A stretch of 7,799 bases of DNA, taken from CAZMRF01 sp964568735 (lineage in GTDB: Bacteria; Acidobacteriota; Polarisedimenticolia; JACPZX01). Positions 1 through 6,334 of this stretch are shown piece after piece (position 1 is the stretch's first letter; every line of letters begins with the position of its first letter). Under the pieces are notes generated by a model. The model was not told the DNA's origin. It made no database searches and saw only the letters and a list, made by a program, of their open reading frames with translations. The DNA is taken from positions 1 through 7,799 of the forward strand of contig CAZMRF010000094.1 in assembly GCA_964568735.1 (NCBI GenBank). The letters run 5' to 3'. The position numbers and the translations under genes were made by a program.

Positions 1-3
1 GAA

Positions 4-56
4 GCCCAGATGAGGTACGATCGCCGACGAGAGCGAGAAACGCGCTTATTCTGGGC
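4..56. repeat. Inverted repeat at the left edge
   Basis: A 7-base perfect inverted repeat pairs gcccaga (4-10) with tctgggc (50-56), leaving a 39-base interior. It lies just beyond the stop codon of the minus-strand membrane protein, so it could be part of a transcription end signal, but there is no T tract and the loop is long. A repeat this short can arise by chance. Nothing else is visible in bases 1-99. Confidence 0.2.
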
Positions 57-99
57 CTAGTCCACGCACGTCCGTAGTCCGTCTCCGGTTTGCGGCCCG

Positions 100-891
100 T
101 CAGAGCGGGGAGCCCGCCGTGAAGAGGAGGTAGCGGGAGGCCAGCTCGCCGACGAGGACGGCGATCACGCCGATGTAGAGGATGCCGGTCGCGGATTGTG
201 TGGAGCTGATCTTCGCCGTCCGCCAGGCCATCAGGCACAGAACGAGAGTCCCCGCGATCCCGAAGAGGAACCTCTGCACCAGGACGACGGCCGGCAGGAG
301 CCCGGCCACGTCCACGTCCATGGCGAGGAAGGGCGAGACGATCGATCCGCCGTCGGCGACGAGCCCCCATCCGAAGACGGCACCACGCAGCACGGCCGCG
401 ACGACGGCGAGGAAGGAGAGGCGGATCAGGTGGCCGATGGCGAGGCCCGCGATGTTCAGGTAGTAGTGGCCGAGGATCATGGCCACGAGGATCGTGCCGA
501 TGAGCCAGGCGGAGGTGAGCGCGTCGGCGACGAAGAGCGCGAGGTCGAGAGGCGATGATCGTCCCGTCGCGATGGCGAGAGCGCCCGCGTCGAGCGAGGC
601 GGCCACGGCCGCCCAGGCAGCGGCGGCTTGAAGGACGAACCGTCCCGCACGGATTCTGCCCGCGTGGGAGAGCCCGGCTGAGAGCGCGGCGCAGAGGAGC
701 GCCATCCACCAGAGGGCGCGCGAAGGGGCCGCCAGCGCCGTTCGTACCCCCATGGCCAGGCCGAGGATCAGGACCACCGCGGCCAGCGCCGTCACGAAAC
801 GGTTGAAGGCGCGCCCGGTCGCCTGCGCGGGAACCGGGAGCATCGCGAGGAGGCAGCCCGTGGCCCCCTGCAAGAGGAAGGTTGAGAGCAT
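100..891 (-). CDS. Polytopic integral membrane protein of unknown function, about 8 transmembrane helices
   Basis: This is a 263-residue, extremely hydrophobic protein. I see about eight membrane segments, roughly at residues 4-20, 31-53, 58-76, 84-108, 115-140, 148-170, 194-222 and 235-258. The most distinctive stretch is GHYYLNIAGLAIGHLIRL near residues 141-158, which carries two histidines inside or beside a helix. The C-terminus (GELASRYLLF) recalls the ends of DmsC/NrfD-like quinol-interacting membrane subunits, but this is only a short resemblance. I do not recognise the family. The gene is transcribed away from the nuoB block, sharing a 265-base divergent spacer with it. The ATG at 889-891 is used as start because the first helix follows at once; no strong ribosome binding site precedes it. 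A role in respiratory membranes is a guess from the neighbours. That it is coding is well supported by its length and by the coherent alternation of hydrophobic helices and charged loops. Confidence 0.8.
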   Translation of the reverse strand: MLSTFLLQGATGCLLAMLPVPAQATGRAFNRFVTALAAVVLILGLAMGVRTALAAPSRALWWMALLCAALSAGLSHAGRIRAGRFVLQAAAAWAAVAASLDAGALAIATGRSSPLDLALFVADALTSAWLIGTILVAMILGHYYLNIAGLAIGHLIRLSFLAVVAAVLRGAVFGWGLVADGGSIVSPFLAMDVDVAGLLPAVVLVQRFLFGIAGTLVLCLMAWRTAKISSTQSATGILYIGVIAVLVGELASRYLLFTAGSPL

Positions 892-948
892 CTCAGGTTA
901 GGGGCAGATCAATCCCCGCAAGGTTCGAATCGCGGCTCCAGGCATTCG

Positions 949-977
949 TTGATGAGTCCGCCCCTCCCGGCTATAAT
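949..977 (+). promoter_or_regulatory. Sigma-70-type promoter for the nuoB operon
   Basis: TTGATG at 949-954 and a perfect TATAAT at 972-977 are separated by exactly 17 bases. An A/T-only hexamer is rare in this GC-rich sequence, which makes chance less likely. It faces the nuoB block and predicts a transcript start near 984, giving a leader of about 170 bases. The same spacer must also hold the promoter of the divergent membrane-protein gene, for which I see no comparably clear site. Confidence 0.6.
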
Positions 978-999
978 CAGTACCTCTGTGGTCCGGAAT

Positions 1000-1024
1000 C
1001 CGAGGCCTCCCGCACGGGCCTCGG
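1000..1024 (+). promoter_or_regulatory. Hairpin in the nuoB 5' leader
   Basis: ccgaggc (1000-1006) pairs perfectly with gcctcgg (1018-1024), and one more C-G pair extends it inward. It lies about 15 bases downstream of the predicted transcript start and more than 130 bases before the nuoB start codon. No T tract follows, so it is not a simple terminator. It could stabilise or regulate the long leader; in such GC-rich DNA it could also be incidental. No known riboswitch is recognisable. Confidence 0.3.
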
Positions 1025-1156
1025 CCGCGAGCGGGCGAGCGCGCCGTTCCTGCACGGGGGCGGCACTATACCACGACGCTCCCGGGCGGCCCGGAAACGA
1101 AGTCCGTCTCCTGCATCCCCTGAGTCGCAGGATTGTGAGAAGGGTCGGGGAGATCC

Positions 1157-1636
1157 ATGAGTCTGATCGAGGGCAGGTTCGCTCCCAACATCATCACGAC
1201 CACTCTCGACCTGGTCTTCAACTGGGCGCGCAAGTCCGCCCTTTGGCCCATGAGCTTCGGCCTGGCCTGCTGCGCGATCGAGATGATGGCGGCGGTGGCC
1301 TCGCGCTATGACATCGACCGGTTCGGCGCGGGCGTCTACCGCGCGACCCCCCGGCAGTCGGATCTCATGATCGTGGCCGGCACCGTCACCGAGAAGATGG
1401 CCCCGGTTCTGAAGCGCCTCTACGACCAGATGCCGGATCCGAAGTGGGTCATCTCCATGGGGGCCTGCGCCACCTGCGGGGGGCCCTTCCCGACCTACAG
1501 CACCTGCCAGGGCGTGGACCGCGTGGTTCCCGTGGACGTGTATATTCCCGGGTGCCCCCCGCGGCCGGAGGCCCTGCTCCATGGCGTTCTCCGGCTCCAG
1601 GACAAGATCGAGAAGATGACCATCGCCAGGGTCTGA
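1157..1636 (+). CDS. nuoB: NADH-quinone oxidoreductase subunit B (first copy)
   Basis: This is a 159-residue NuoB/NDUFS7/PSST homologue, the peripheral-arm subunit of complex I that binds cluster N2, the last Fe-S centre before quinone. All four ligands are visible: the tandem C38-C39 in LACCAIEMMA, C104 in MGACATCGG, and C133 in IPGCPPRPEALL. Family landmarks NWARKSALWPM, TPRQSDLMIVAGTVTEKM and YDQMPDPKWVISMGAC are intact, so it should fold and bind its cluster. It departs from the common GACANSGGMF...YSVVQG pattern by reading GACATCGGPFPTYSTCQG, which adds cysteines C107 and C117. It lacks an N-terminal extension. The ATG at 1157 has a loose GGGGAG upstream at 1147-1152. It is the first gene of the plus-strand block, 19 bases before nuoI. 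The canonical neighbours nuoA and nuoC are absent. It is about 68% identical to the second copy at 2245-2781 over 135 ungapped positions, counted by eye. Confidence 0.95.
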   Translation: MSLIEGRFAPNIITTTLDLVFNWARKSALWPMSFGLACCAIEMMAAVASRYDIDRFGAGVYRATPRQSDLMIVAGTVTEKMAPVLKRLYDQMPDPKWVISMGACATCGGPFPTYSTCQGVDRVVPVDVYIPGCPPRPEALLHGVLRLQDKIEKMTIARV

Positions 1637-1655
1637 GAGGAGCCCGGGAGCCGCC

Positions 1656-2201
1656 GTGATCGTCGTCAAGAGAGAGACCCCCTTCCTGCACCGCTTCTAC
1701 CTCACGAGCATCGTGGGGGGGCTCTGGATCACCTTCAAGCACATGCTGCGCCGGAAGTTCACCCTGCGCTACCCCGAGGCGCGCTTCTCGCCGCCCGACG
1801 GCTACCGCGGGGTGCCGGCTCTCGTGAAGGACCAGAACGGCCGCGAGAAGTGCGTGGCCTGCTTCCTCTGCGAGTTTGTCTGCCCGCCGCGCGCCATCAG
1901 GATCACGGCGGGCGAGATGCCGGGAAACCCGATCGAGAAGTACCCCGCCGAGTTCGACATCAACATGCTCCGCTGCATCTACTGCGGGTACTGCGAGGAG
2001 GTCTGCGCATCAGTCAAGAGTTGCTTCTGAGCTACGTCNNNNNNNNNNTGCGAGGAGGTCTGCCCGGAGGAGGCCATCTTCCTGGTGCACGACTACGAGG
2101 TCGCCGGCACGAGCCGCAAGGCGCTCATCTACCACAAGGAGAAGCTCTACCAGCTTGGCGGCGTCCGGCAGGACGCTATCCTCAAGTGGGCGCACAAGTG
2201 A
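1656..2201 (+). CDS. nuoI: NADH-quinone oxidoreductase subunit I, interrupted by an assembly gap
   Basis: NuoI is the two-[4Fe-4S] subunit (clusters N6a and N6b) that passes electrons to NuoB in complex I. Residues 1-117 read cleanly from a GTG start at 1656 (SD-like GGGAG at 1645-1649). They include the first cluster motif C66-x2-C69-x2-C72-x3-C76-P, the family linker around MPGNPIEKYPAEFDINMLR, and the second motif C107-x2-C110-x2-C113-x3-C117. After C117 the sequence turns into 32 unrelated bases with an in-frame stop at 2028-2030, followed by ten Ns. At 2049 the reading resumes with the same 15 bases that encode CEEVC, then runs PEEAIFLVHDYEVAGTSRKA to the stop at 2199-2201, a normal NuoI C-terminus. 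Joining the two parts at the shared 15 bases gives about 162 residues, typical for the family. I therefore treat the break as an assembly artefact and not as a pseudogene. The gene sits between the two nuoB copies. Confidence 0.88.
1992..2063 (+). repeat. 15-base overlap duplicated across the scaffold gap
   Basis: The 15-mer tgcgaggaggtctgc occurs at 1992-2006 and again at 2049-2063, directly either side of the break. It encodes CEEVC of the second NuoI cluster motif both times. This is what two contigs with an unmerged terminal overlap look like after scaffolding, and the true gene should carry one copy. Confidence 0.85.
2007..2048. other. Spurious contig end plus ten-N scaffold gap
   Basis: Bases 2007-2038 are not NuoI-like, are less GC-rich than the surroundings, and introduce a stop codon. 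Bases 2039-2048 are Ns. The 32 bases are best read as an erroneous contig tail (chimeric read end, adapter or barcode remnant); I do not recognise their source. Confidence 0.8.
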
Positions 2202-2244
2202 GGGCCCGCGCGCGGCGGAGCGGAGAGGCCCCGGGGAGTCGACG

Positions 2245-2781
2245 ATGCTGACCGAATCGCCCCTGCGCACGGTGAGGGACGCGCAGGCCGAGGAGGCCAC
2301 GCTCCTCGAGCAGGCGCTCGTCACGACGCGGCTCGACGCGGTCGTGAACTGGGCCCGCAAGAACTCGCTCTGGCCGATGCCCCTCGGGACCGCCTGCTGC
2401 GCCATCGAGATGATGGCGGCGGCGGGCCCCCGCTACGACCTGGCGCGGTTCGGCATGGAGCGCCTCTCCTTCTCGCCGCGGCAGGCCGACGTCATGCTCG
2501 TCTCCGGCACGGTCACCAAGAAGATGGCGCCCGCCCTGCGCACCATCTACGACCAGATGCCCGCGCCCAAGTGGGTCATCGCGATGGGGGCTTGCGCCTC
2601 CACGGGCGGGATGTTCCACACCTATTCCACCGTCCAGGGCGTGGACCAGATCGTCCCCGTGGACGTCTACATCTCCGGCTGCCCGCCCCGCCCCGAGGCG
2701 CTGCTGTACGGCCTGATGCTCCTTCAAGAAAAGATCCGCTCCGGCGGCAAGGCCGGTCCCCTGAAGGTCGAAGGGGAATGA
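2245..2781 (+). CDS. nuoB: NADH-quinone oxidoreductase subunit B (second copy)
   Basis: This is a second NuoB of 178 residues, with an N-terminal extension of about 13 residues relative to the first copy. The N2 ligands are C51-C52 (GTACCAIEMM), C117 (MGACASTGG) and C146 (ISGCPPRPEALL). Its loop GACASTGGMFHTYSTVQG is closer to the usual NuoB sequence than that of the first copy, so this may be the conventional subunit. The ATG at 2245 is chosen because GGGGAG at 2232-2237 lies seven bases upstream; the open frame extends further left, but that part is out-of-frame NuoI sequence and the N gap. It follows nuoI by 43 bases, and its stop overlaps the start of the methyltransferase gene (ATGA, 2778-2781), implying translational coupling. 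Two NuoB copies flanking NuoI without NuoA, C, D or H nearby is unusual. Possible explanations are alternative N2 subunits for different complexes, or a recent duplication. Confidence 0.95.
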   Translation: MLTESPLRTVRDAQAEEATLLEQALVTTRLDAVVNWARKNSLWPMPLGTACCAIEMMAAAGPRYDLARFGMERLSFSPRQADVMLVSGTVTKKMAPALRTIYDQMPAPKWVIAMGACASTGGMFHTYSTVQGVDQIVPVDVYISGCPPRPEALLYGLMLLQEKIRSGGKAGPLKVEGE

Positions 2782-4046
2782 GGGCCGGGGAGGATCTCCT
2801 CTCGATCCTCCGCCAGCGAATCGCGCGAAGGGGGAGGATCACCTTCGCCGAGTTCATGGCTGCGGCGCTCTACGAGCCCGGCCTCGGCCGGTACTGCCGC
2901 CCGGATCCCCCCATGGGGCCCGGGGGCGACTACATCACCAGCCCCGAGGTGGACGAGGCCTTCGGGCTCCTGCTGGGCCGGGCCGTTCGTGAGATGTGGG
3001 AGAGCGCCGGCGGCCGCGATCCCTCGCGCCCCTACACCCTGGTCGAGGCCGGGCCCGGAAAGGGAACTCTCTGCCGGGATCTCCTCGCTGGCCTCGCGGC
3101 CGAAGCCCCCGAGCTGTACGGCGAGATCCGCTATGTCCTCGTCGAGTCGAGCGACCAGCTCAGGCGCGAGCAGGAGTCTCTCCTGCGCGGAGAGGCCGCC
3201 GCGTCGGGAAAGGTGGAGTGGAAGAGCTGGCGGGACCTTATCGCCACCGGCCCCATCCGCGGCTGCCTCATCGCGAACGAGTTCCTCGACGCGCTGCCGG
3301 TGCACCTCGTCGAGGGGTCGGGGGGCCAACTCCGGGAGATCCATGTCGGCGCGGACGAGCGCGGGAATCTCGTCGAGATCCCCGGGGAGCCCTCGCGGCC
3401 GGAGCTGGAGGAGTACTTCCGCCGCCTGAGCCTCACGCTCGGGGAAGGGCAGAGAGCCGAAGTGAATCTCGAGGCGCTGCGGTGGGTACGTGAGGCGGCC
3501 GGCCTTCTCGAGAGGGGGCATGCGCTGATCGTGGACTACGGCCACGAAGCCGCGGAGCTCTATTCCGCATCTCACCACGCGGGGACGCTCCTCGGCTACC
3601 GGCGCCACCAGGTCGTGAACGATCCGCTCGCCCTGCCCGGAGAGCAGGATCTGACGGCGCACGTGGATTTCACTTCCGTACGGGAGGCGGCCCTCGAGGC
3701 CGGCTTCACGGACTGGGCGATGACGAGCCAGCGGAACCTGCTCGTCGCGATGGGGCTCGCCGGGCTAATCGCATCGCTGGCCGCTCCCGAGTCGGGGGCG
3801 CCGGCGGCGGTGAGCCTGCGCCGCCGCTTCGCGCTCCACGCCCTCATGAGCCCCTCGGGAATGGGCGGCACCTTCAAAGTCCTGATCCTCGGCCGCCATG
3901 CTCCCGCCGTGGGGCTCCACCTCGCGAGCAACCCCTTCCGCGATCCGGTTGAAGGCGGTGGAGGGGGCGTGTACTATCCCGGCGTCGAACGCACGGCGCC
4001 GCTCGATCCTTCCGGAGCGGCCGAGCCCCGGTCCCCTCAGGTGTAG
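2778..4046 (+). CDS. MidA/NDUFAF7-family class I SAM-dependent methyltransferase (DUF185, COG1565)
   Basis: This is a 422-residue protein with all the family landmarks in order: GDYITSPE at residues 50-57, the SAM-binding motif EAGPGKGTL at 90-98, ANEFLDALPVH at 166-176, VDYGH at 252-256, YRRHQVVNDPLALPGEQD at 274-291 running into LTAHVDF at 292-298, and a C-terminal MGGTFKVLIL. In mitochondria the orthologue NDUFAF7 (MidA in Dictyostelium) dimethylates an arginine of NDUFS2, the NuoD homologue, and is needed for complex I assembly. That role is established for eukaryotes; for bacterial members the substrate is mostly untested. Here the start codon overlaps the nuoB stop by four bases, so genomic context independently points to complex I. 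The final 30 or so residues are glycine/proline-rich and look disordered. The ATG at 2778 is preferred over upstream in-frame starts that would run through nuoB. The GAF-domain gene follows after nine bases. Confidence 0.9.
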   Translation: MRAGEDLLSILRQRIARRGRITFAEFMAAALYEPGLGRYCRPDPPMGPGGDYITSPEVDEAFGLLLGRAVREMWESAGGRDPSRPYTLVEAGPGKGTLCRDLLAGLAAEAPELYGEIRYVLVESSDQLRREQESLLRGEAAASGKVEWKSWRDLIATGPIRGCLIANEFLDALPVHLVEGSGGQLREIHVGADERGNLVEIPGEPSRPELEEYFRRLSLTLGEGQRAEVNLEALRWVREAAGLLERGHALIVDYGHEAAELYSASHHAGTLLGYRRHQVVNDPLALPGEQDLTAHVDFTSVREAALEAGFTDWAMTSQRNLLVAMGLAGLIASLAAPESGAPAAVSLRRRFALHALMSPSGMGGTFKVLILGRHAPAVGLHLASNPFRDPVEGGGGGVYYPGVERTAPLDPSGAAEPRSPQV

Positions 4047-4055
4047 ATCCCGATC

Positions 4056-4598
4056 ATGCCCCGCGACGCTTCCAGCCTCGACACGCAGGGGTTCCGGAGA
4101 ATCCTTGCCACCGCCCCCTCCCGCGCGGAGGGGCTGCGCCGCGCGGTCGAGGCGATCCACGAGTCGAGCGCCGCCTGGCACTGGGCGGGCGTCTACCTCC
4201 TCGAGGGTGAGGTGCTCGTCCTGGCGTACCAGGTCGGCAAGCCGACCCCCCACGAGAGGATCCCCCTGGATCGCGGGATCTGCGGTGCCGCGGCCCGCGA
4301 GGGGAAGACCATCGTGGTGGACGACGTCCGGTCGGATCTGCGCTACCTCGCGTGCAGCCTCGAGACACGCTCCGAGATCGTCGTTCCCATCCGGGACCGC
4401 GACGGGCGCATTCTCGGAGAGATCGACATCGACAGCGATCTGCCCGCGGCTTTCGACGGCGAGGACCGGAAGGTCCTCGAGGTGGCGGCGGAGCTCCTGG
4501 CCCGCTTCCTCGAGTCCCCCGATCCGGGAGCCACCGTCGAGCACGGCGACCCGGCGGCGGACTCGCGGCGGCGGAGCGGAGCGGAAGGCCTCTCGTGA
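4056..4598 (+). CDS. GAF-domain protein of the free methionine-R-sulfoxide reductase type
   Basis: This is a 180-residue single GAF domain (about residues 15-150) with a disordered, arginine-rich tail. It closely follows the fRMsr (YebR/MsrC) pattern: WHWAGVYLLEGE, RIPLDRGICGAAA, VDDVRSDLRYLAC, RSEIVVPI, LGEIDIDSD and FDGEDRKVL. Known fRMsr enzymes reduce free methionine-R-sulfoxide using three conserved cysteines (84, 94 and 118 in E. coli). C76 and C100 match the last two with the exact 24-residue spacing, but the position of the first, ten residues before C76, is H66. The enzyme may therefore work with a two-cysteine mechanism, may be weakened, or may be a GAF sensor derived from the family. 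The SD is poor (AGGTG overlapping the preceding stop), suggesting translational coupling to the methyltransferase. Its stop overlaps the GTG of the Rieske gene. A role in oxidative-damage repair beside respiratory genes is inference. Confidence 0.85.
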   Translation: MPRDASSLDTQGFRRILATAPSRAEGLRRAVEAIHESSAAWHWAGVYLLEGEVLVLAYQVGKPTPHERIPLDRGICGAAAREGKTIVVDDVRSDLRYLACSLETRSEIVVPIRDRDGRILGEIDIDSDLPAAFDGEDRKVLEVAAELLARFLESPDPGATVEHGDPAADSRRRSGAEGLS

Positions 4599-4984
4599 GC
4601 TTCGTCCGGTTCGCGTCCCTCAACGAGGTGCAGCCGGGACAGCGGAAGAGCCTCCGGCTCGGCATGCGGCGCATCGTCGTCTTCAACGTGGCCGGCTCCC
4701 TCTTCGCCATCGAGGATGCCTGCGCCCACATGAAGGCGCCGCTCTCGGGAGGCCGCCTTCGTGGGACCGAGCTGACCTGCTCCTGGCACGGCTGGGTCTA
4801 CGACATCACCAGCGGCCGGCGGACGGGGCGCGATCATGGATGCGTCCGAACCTACCCGACCAGGATCGAAGCCGGCGATATCTTCGTGGACCCCGCGGAG
4901 AACGGCTCCCTCGGTATGGATGACCCGGAGGATCCGGACGTTGACGGCGGAGCCGCGGAAGATGACCTCCCACCGCCGGCCTGA
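4595..4984 (+). CDS. Soluble Rieske-type [2Fe-2S] ferredoxin
   Basis: This is a 129-residue small Rieske protein. The two ligand motifs are clear: C43-x-H45 (EDACAHMKAPL) and C62-x2-H65 (TCSWHGWVYD), 16 residues apart, with the downstream GR/GxxxTYP-like strand of dioxygenase-type ferredoxins. There is no signal peptide, Tat motif or membrane helix, so it should be a cytoplasmic electron carrier (compare BphF/NirD-like proteins) and not the bc1 Rieske subunit. The last 25 or so residues are very acidic (DDPEDPDVDGGAAEDD), and most of that tail lies just before the mobA overlap. The start is GTG at 4595, overlapping the previous stop (GTGA), with GGAAG about eight bases upstream. The gene overlaps mobA by 23 bases. 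Its redox partner is not evident; it could serve an unseen oxygenase or an electron-transfer step in this block. Confidence 0.92.
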   Translation: MSFVRFASLNEVQPGQRKSLRLGMRRIVVFNVAGSLFAIEDACAHMKAPLSGGRLRGTELTCSWHGWVYDITSGRRTGRDHGCVRTYPTRIEAGDIFVDPAENGSLGMDDPEDPDVDGGAAEDDLPPPA

Positions 4985-5630
4985 GTTCCCCGAGATCTCC
5001 GCGGCGATCCTCGCCGGGGGGCTCGCCACGAGGATGGGAGGAGCCGCGAAGGCTTTCCTGGATCTCGGAGGCGAGGCCATCCTGGATCGGCAGCTCGAAG
5101 TGCTCAGGCCGAGGTTCGCGGAGATCATCGTGGCCGTCGGCGTGCCCGGGAGCGGCGGGATGGAAGCCTTCGAGCAGCGCGGCCTGCGCGTCGTCCACGA
5201 TCGCTTCCCCTCGGCCGGGCCGCTCGCCGGGCTCCATGCGGCTCTCGAGGCCTGCGCGACTCCGTGGCTCTTCGCCGTCGCATGCGACATGCCCTTCCTC
5301 GACGGCGCGCTCATCGATCGCATGGCCGCGGGCGCGCTTTTCGCGAAGGATGCCGACGTCGTCGTCCCCATGCACAAGGGACGGCCCGAGCCCCTGCACT
5401 CCTTCTACCGGGCCTCCGCCGCCGCGGAGGCCGCGCGCTGCCTCGAAAGCGGGCGCCGGGCGATGGTGGAGCTGATCGCCGGCCTTCGCTCACGCCTGCT
5501 TCGGGAGCGGGATCTCCCGGGACTCAGCCAGAGCTACACCTGGCAGAACCTGAACACGCCCGACGATCTCGAAGCCGCGGCCCAGGCGCTGGCGAGATCG
5601 GGGAGCGGCCGGGGCCGCGGGAAGGTATGA
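4962..5630 (+). CDS. mobA: Molybdenum cofactor guanylyltransferase
   Basis: MobA transfers GMP from GTP to molybdopterin to make the MGD form of the cofactor in the cytoplasm. This 222-residue protein has the nucleotidyltransferase signature ILAGGLATRMGGAAKAFL at residues 16-33 (K30 is the conserved lysine), the guanine-site segment DRFPSAGPLAGLHAAL at 80-95, the metal-binding VACDMPFLD at 106-114 (D109), and the C-terminal NLNTPDDL motif. All are as expected for MobA, and the length is slightly above average because of an N-terminal extension of about 12 residues. The ATG at 4962 overlaps the Rieske gene by 23 bases; I see no better start closer to the core. The MobB-like gene follows after four bases. 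No molybdenum enzyme (formate dehydrogenase, DMSO-reductase type) is present here, so the beneficiary lies elsewhere. The divergent function of CTP- or sugar-nucleotidyltransferases is less likely given the exact MobA motifs. Confidence 0.93.
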   Translation: MTSHRRPEFPEISAAILAGGLATRMGGAAKAFLDLGGEAILDRQLEVLRPRFAEIIVAVGVPGSGGMEAFEQRGLRVVHDRFPSAGPLAGLHAALEACATPWLFAVACDMPFLDGALIDRMAAGALFAKDADVVVPMHKGRPEPLHSFYRASAAAEAARCLESGRRAMVELIAGLRSRLLRERDLPGLSQSYTWQNLNTPDDLEAAAQALARSGSGRGRGKV

Positions 5631-5634
5631 CGCG

Positions 5635-6306
5635 ATGCCCAGGGTCCTCTCCGTCGTCGCTCCCGCGAACGGCTCGGGCAAGACGAGCCTGATCGTCACC
5701 GTGCTCCGCGCCTGGCCCGGCGCCTTCACCGCCGTGAAGGCCTCGACCGTCTACCGGGACGGCCGCCACTGCCCGCGAAGCAACAGTGGCTGCGCCTGCC
5801 GGAGGCTGACGGGCGAGTTCACCGTCATCACGGAGCCCGAGGTGATCGCGCAGCCCGGCACCGACACCGGCAAGATGGTGGAGGCCGGTGCGGCACGCAC
5901 GCTGTGGTGCCTTTGCCGGCCCGGATCCCACATGGCGATGTGGCGCGCCGTCACCGGAGAGCACCTGCTCCCCGAGGAGCGCGTGCTCGCCGAGGGGACG
6001 GGAATCCTCAGCGTCGTACAGCCCGAAGAGATGGTCCTGGTCGTGAGCGCCGCGCCGCCGCGGGAGCGCTGGAAGGAGAGCACCCGCGCTCTCGCGGAGC
6101 GGGCTTCATTCATCGTGGTCAACCACCCTGAGGGCGCCGAGCGGGCGGAATCGGAGAGGCTCGCCGCTGAGCTTGGCACGTGGACGGCGCGGCCCATCAC
6201 CATCCAGGACGTCTCCCGTCCTCTGCGCGAGTGGACCGATGGATCGATGGCCCGCATCGCATCGGCTTTCGCAGGCGCAGCGCCCGCGGGGCGGCTCGCT
6301 CGATGA
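5635..6306 (+). CDS. Divergent MobB-like P-loop protein with a cysteine-rich insertion
   Basis: This 223-residue protein begins with a nucleotide-binding strand and loop, VVAPANGSGKTSL (residues 7-19), followed by TAVKAS (32-37), as in MobB where the P-loop is followed by the VIKH strand. A later segment, QPGTDTGKMVEAGAARTL (73-90), aligns well with the MobB signature PGKDSYRHREAGA. The P-loop is atypical: P10 stands where Walker A has A or G. In place of the histidine-rich stretch of MobB there is HCPRSNSGCACRRL, with C46, C53 and C55, and a CxC pair (C92, C94) follows the AGA motif. These five cysteines could bind a metal or Fe-S cluster. Known MobB proteins bind GTP and assist MobA in cofactor insertion. 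The gene begins four bases after mobA with a good SD (GGGAAGG, 5619-5625). MobB-like is my best assignment; an unrelated P-loop metallochaperone is possible. Confidence 0.65.
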   Translation: MPRVLSVVAPANGSGKTSLIVTVLRAWPGAFTAVKASTVYRDGRHCPRSNSGCACRRLTGEFTVITEPEVIAQPGTDTGKMVEAGAARTLWCLCRPGSHMAMWRAVTGEHLLPEERVLAEGTGILSVVQPEEMVLVVSAAPPRERWKESTRALAERASFIVVNHPEGAERAESERLAAELGTWTARPITIQDVSRPLREWTDGSMARIASAFAGAAPAGRLAR

Positions 6307-6334
6307 GCCGGACCGGCCGCTAGGACTCGCGTCG

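Noticed and set aside
929..945. ggttcgaatc, resembling a tRNA T-loop
   Set aside because: The flanking bases do not form a T stem and no acceptor, D or anticodon arms can be built around it.
1876..2244. In-frame leftward extension of the second nuoB by 123 residues
   Set aside because: It runs through the nuoI coding sequence in another frame and through the N gap; the ATG at 2245 has a proper SD and NuoB length.
2571..2777. Upstream start for the methyltransferase
   Set aside because: It overlaps the nuoB coding sequence, and the extra residues do not resemble the family; the ATG at 2778 gives the expected N-terminus.
6303..6323. ATG overlapping the stop of the MobB-like gene
   Set aside because: It opens a frame of only six codons before a stop, so it is not the start of the following membrane protein.
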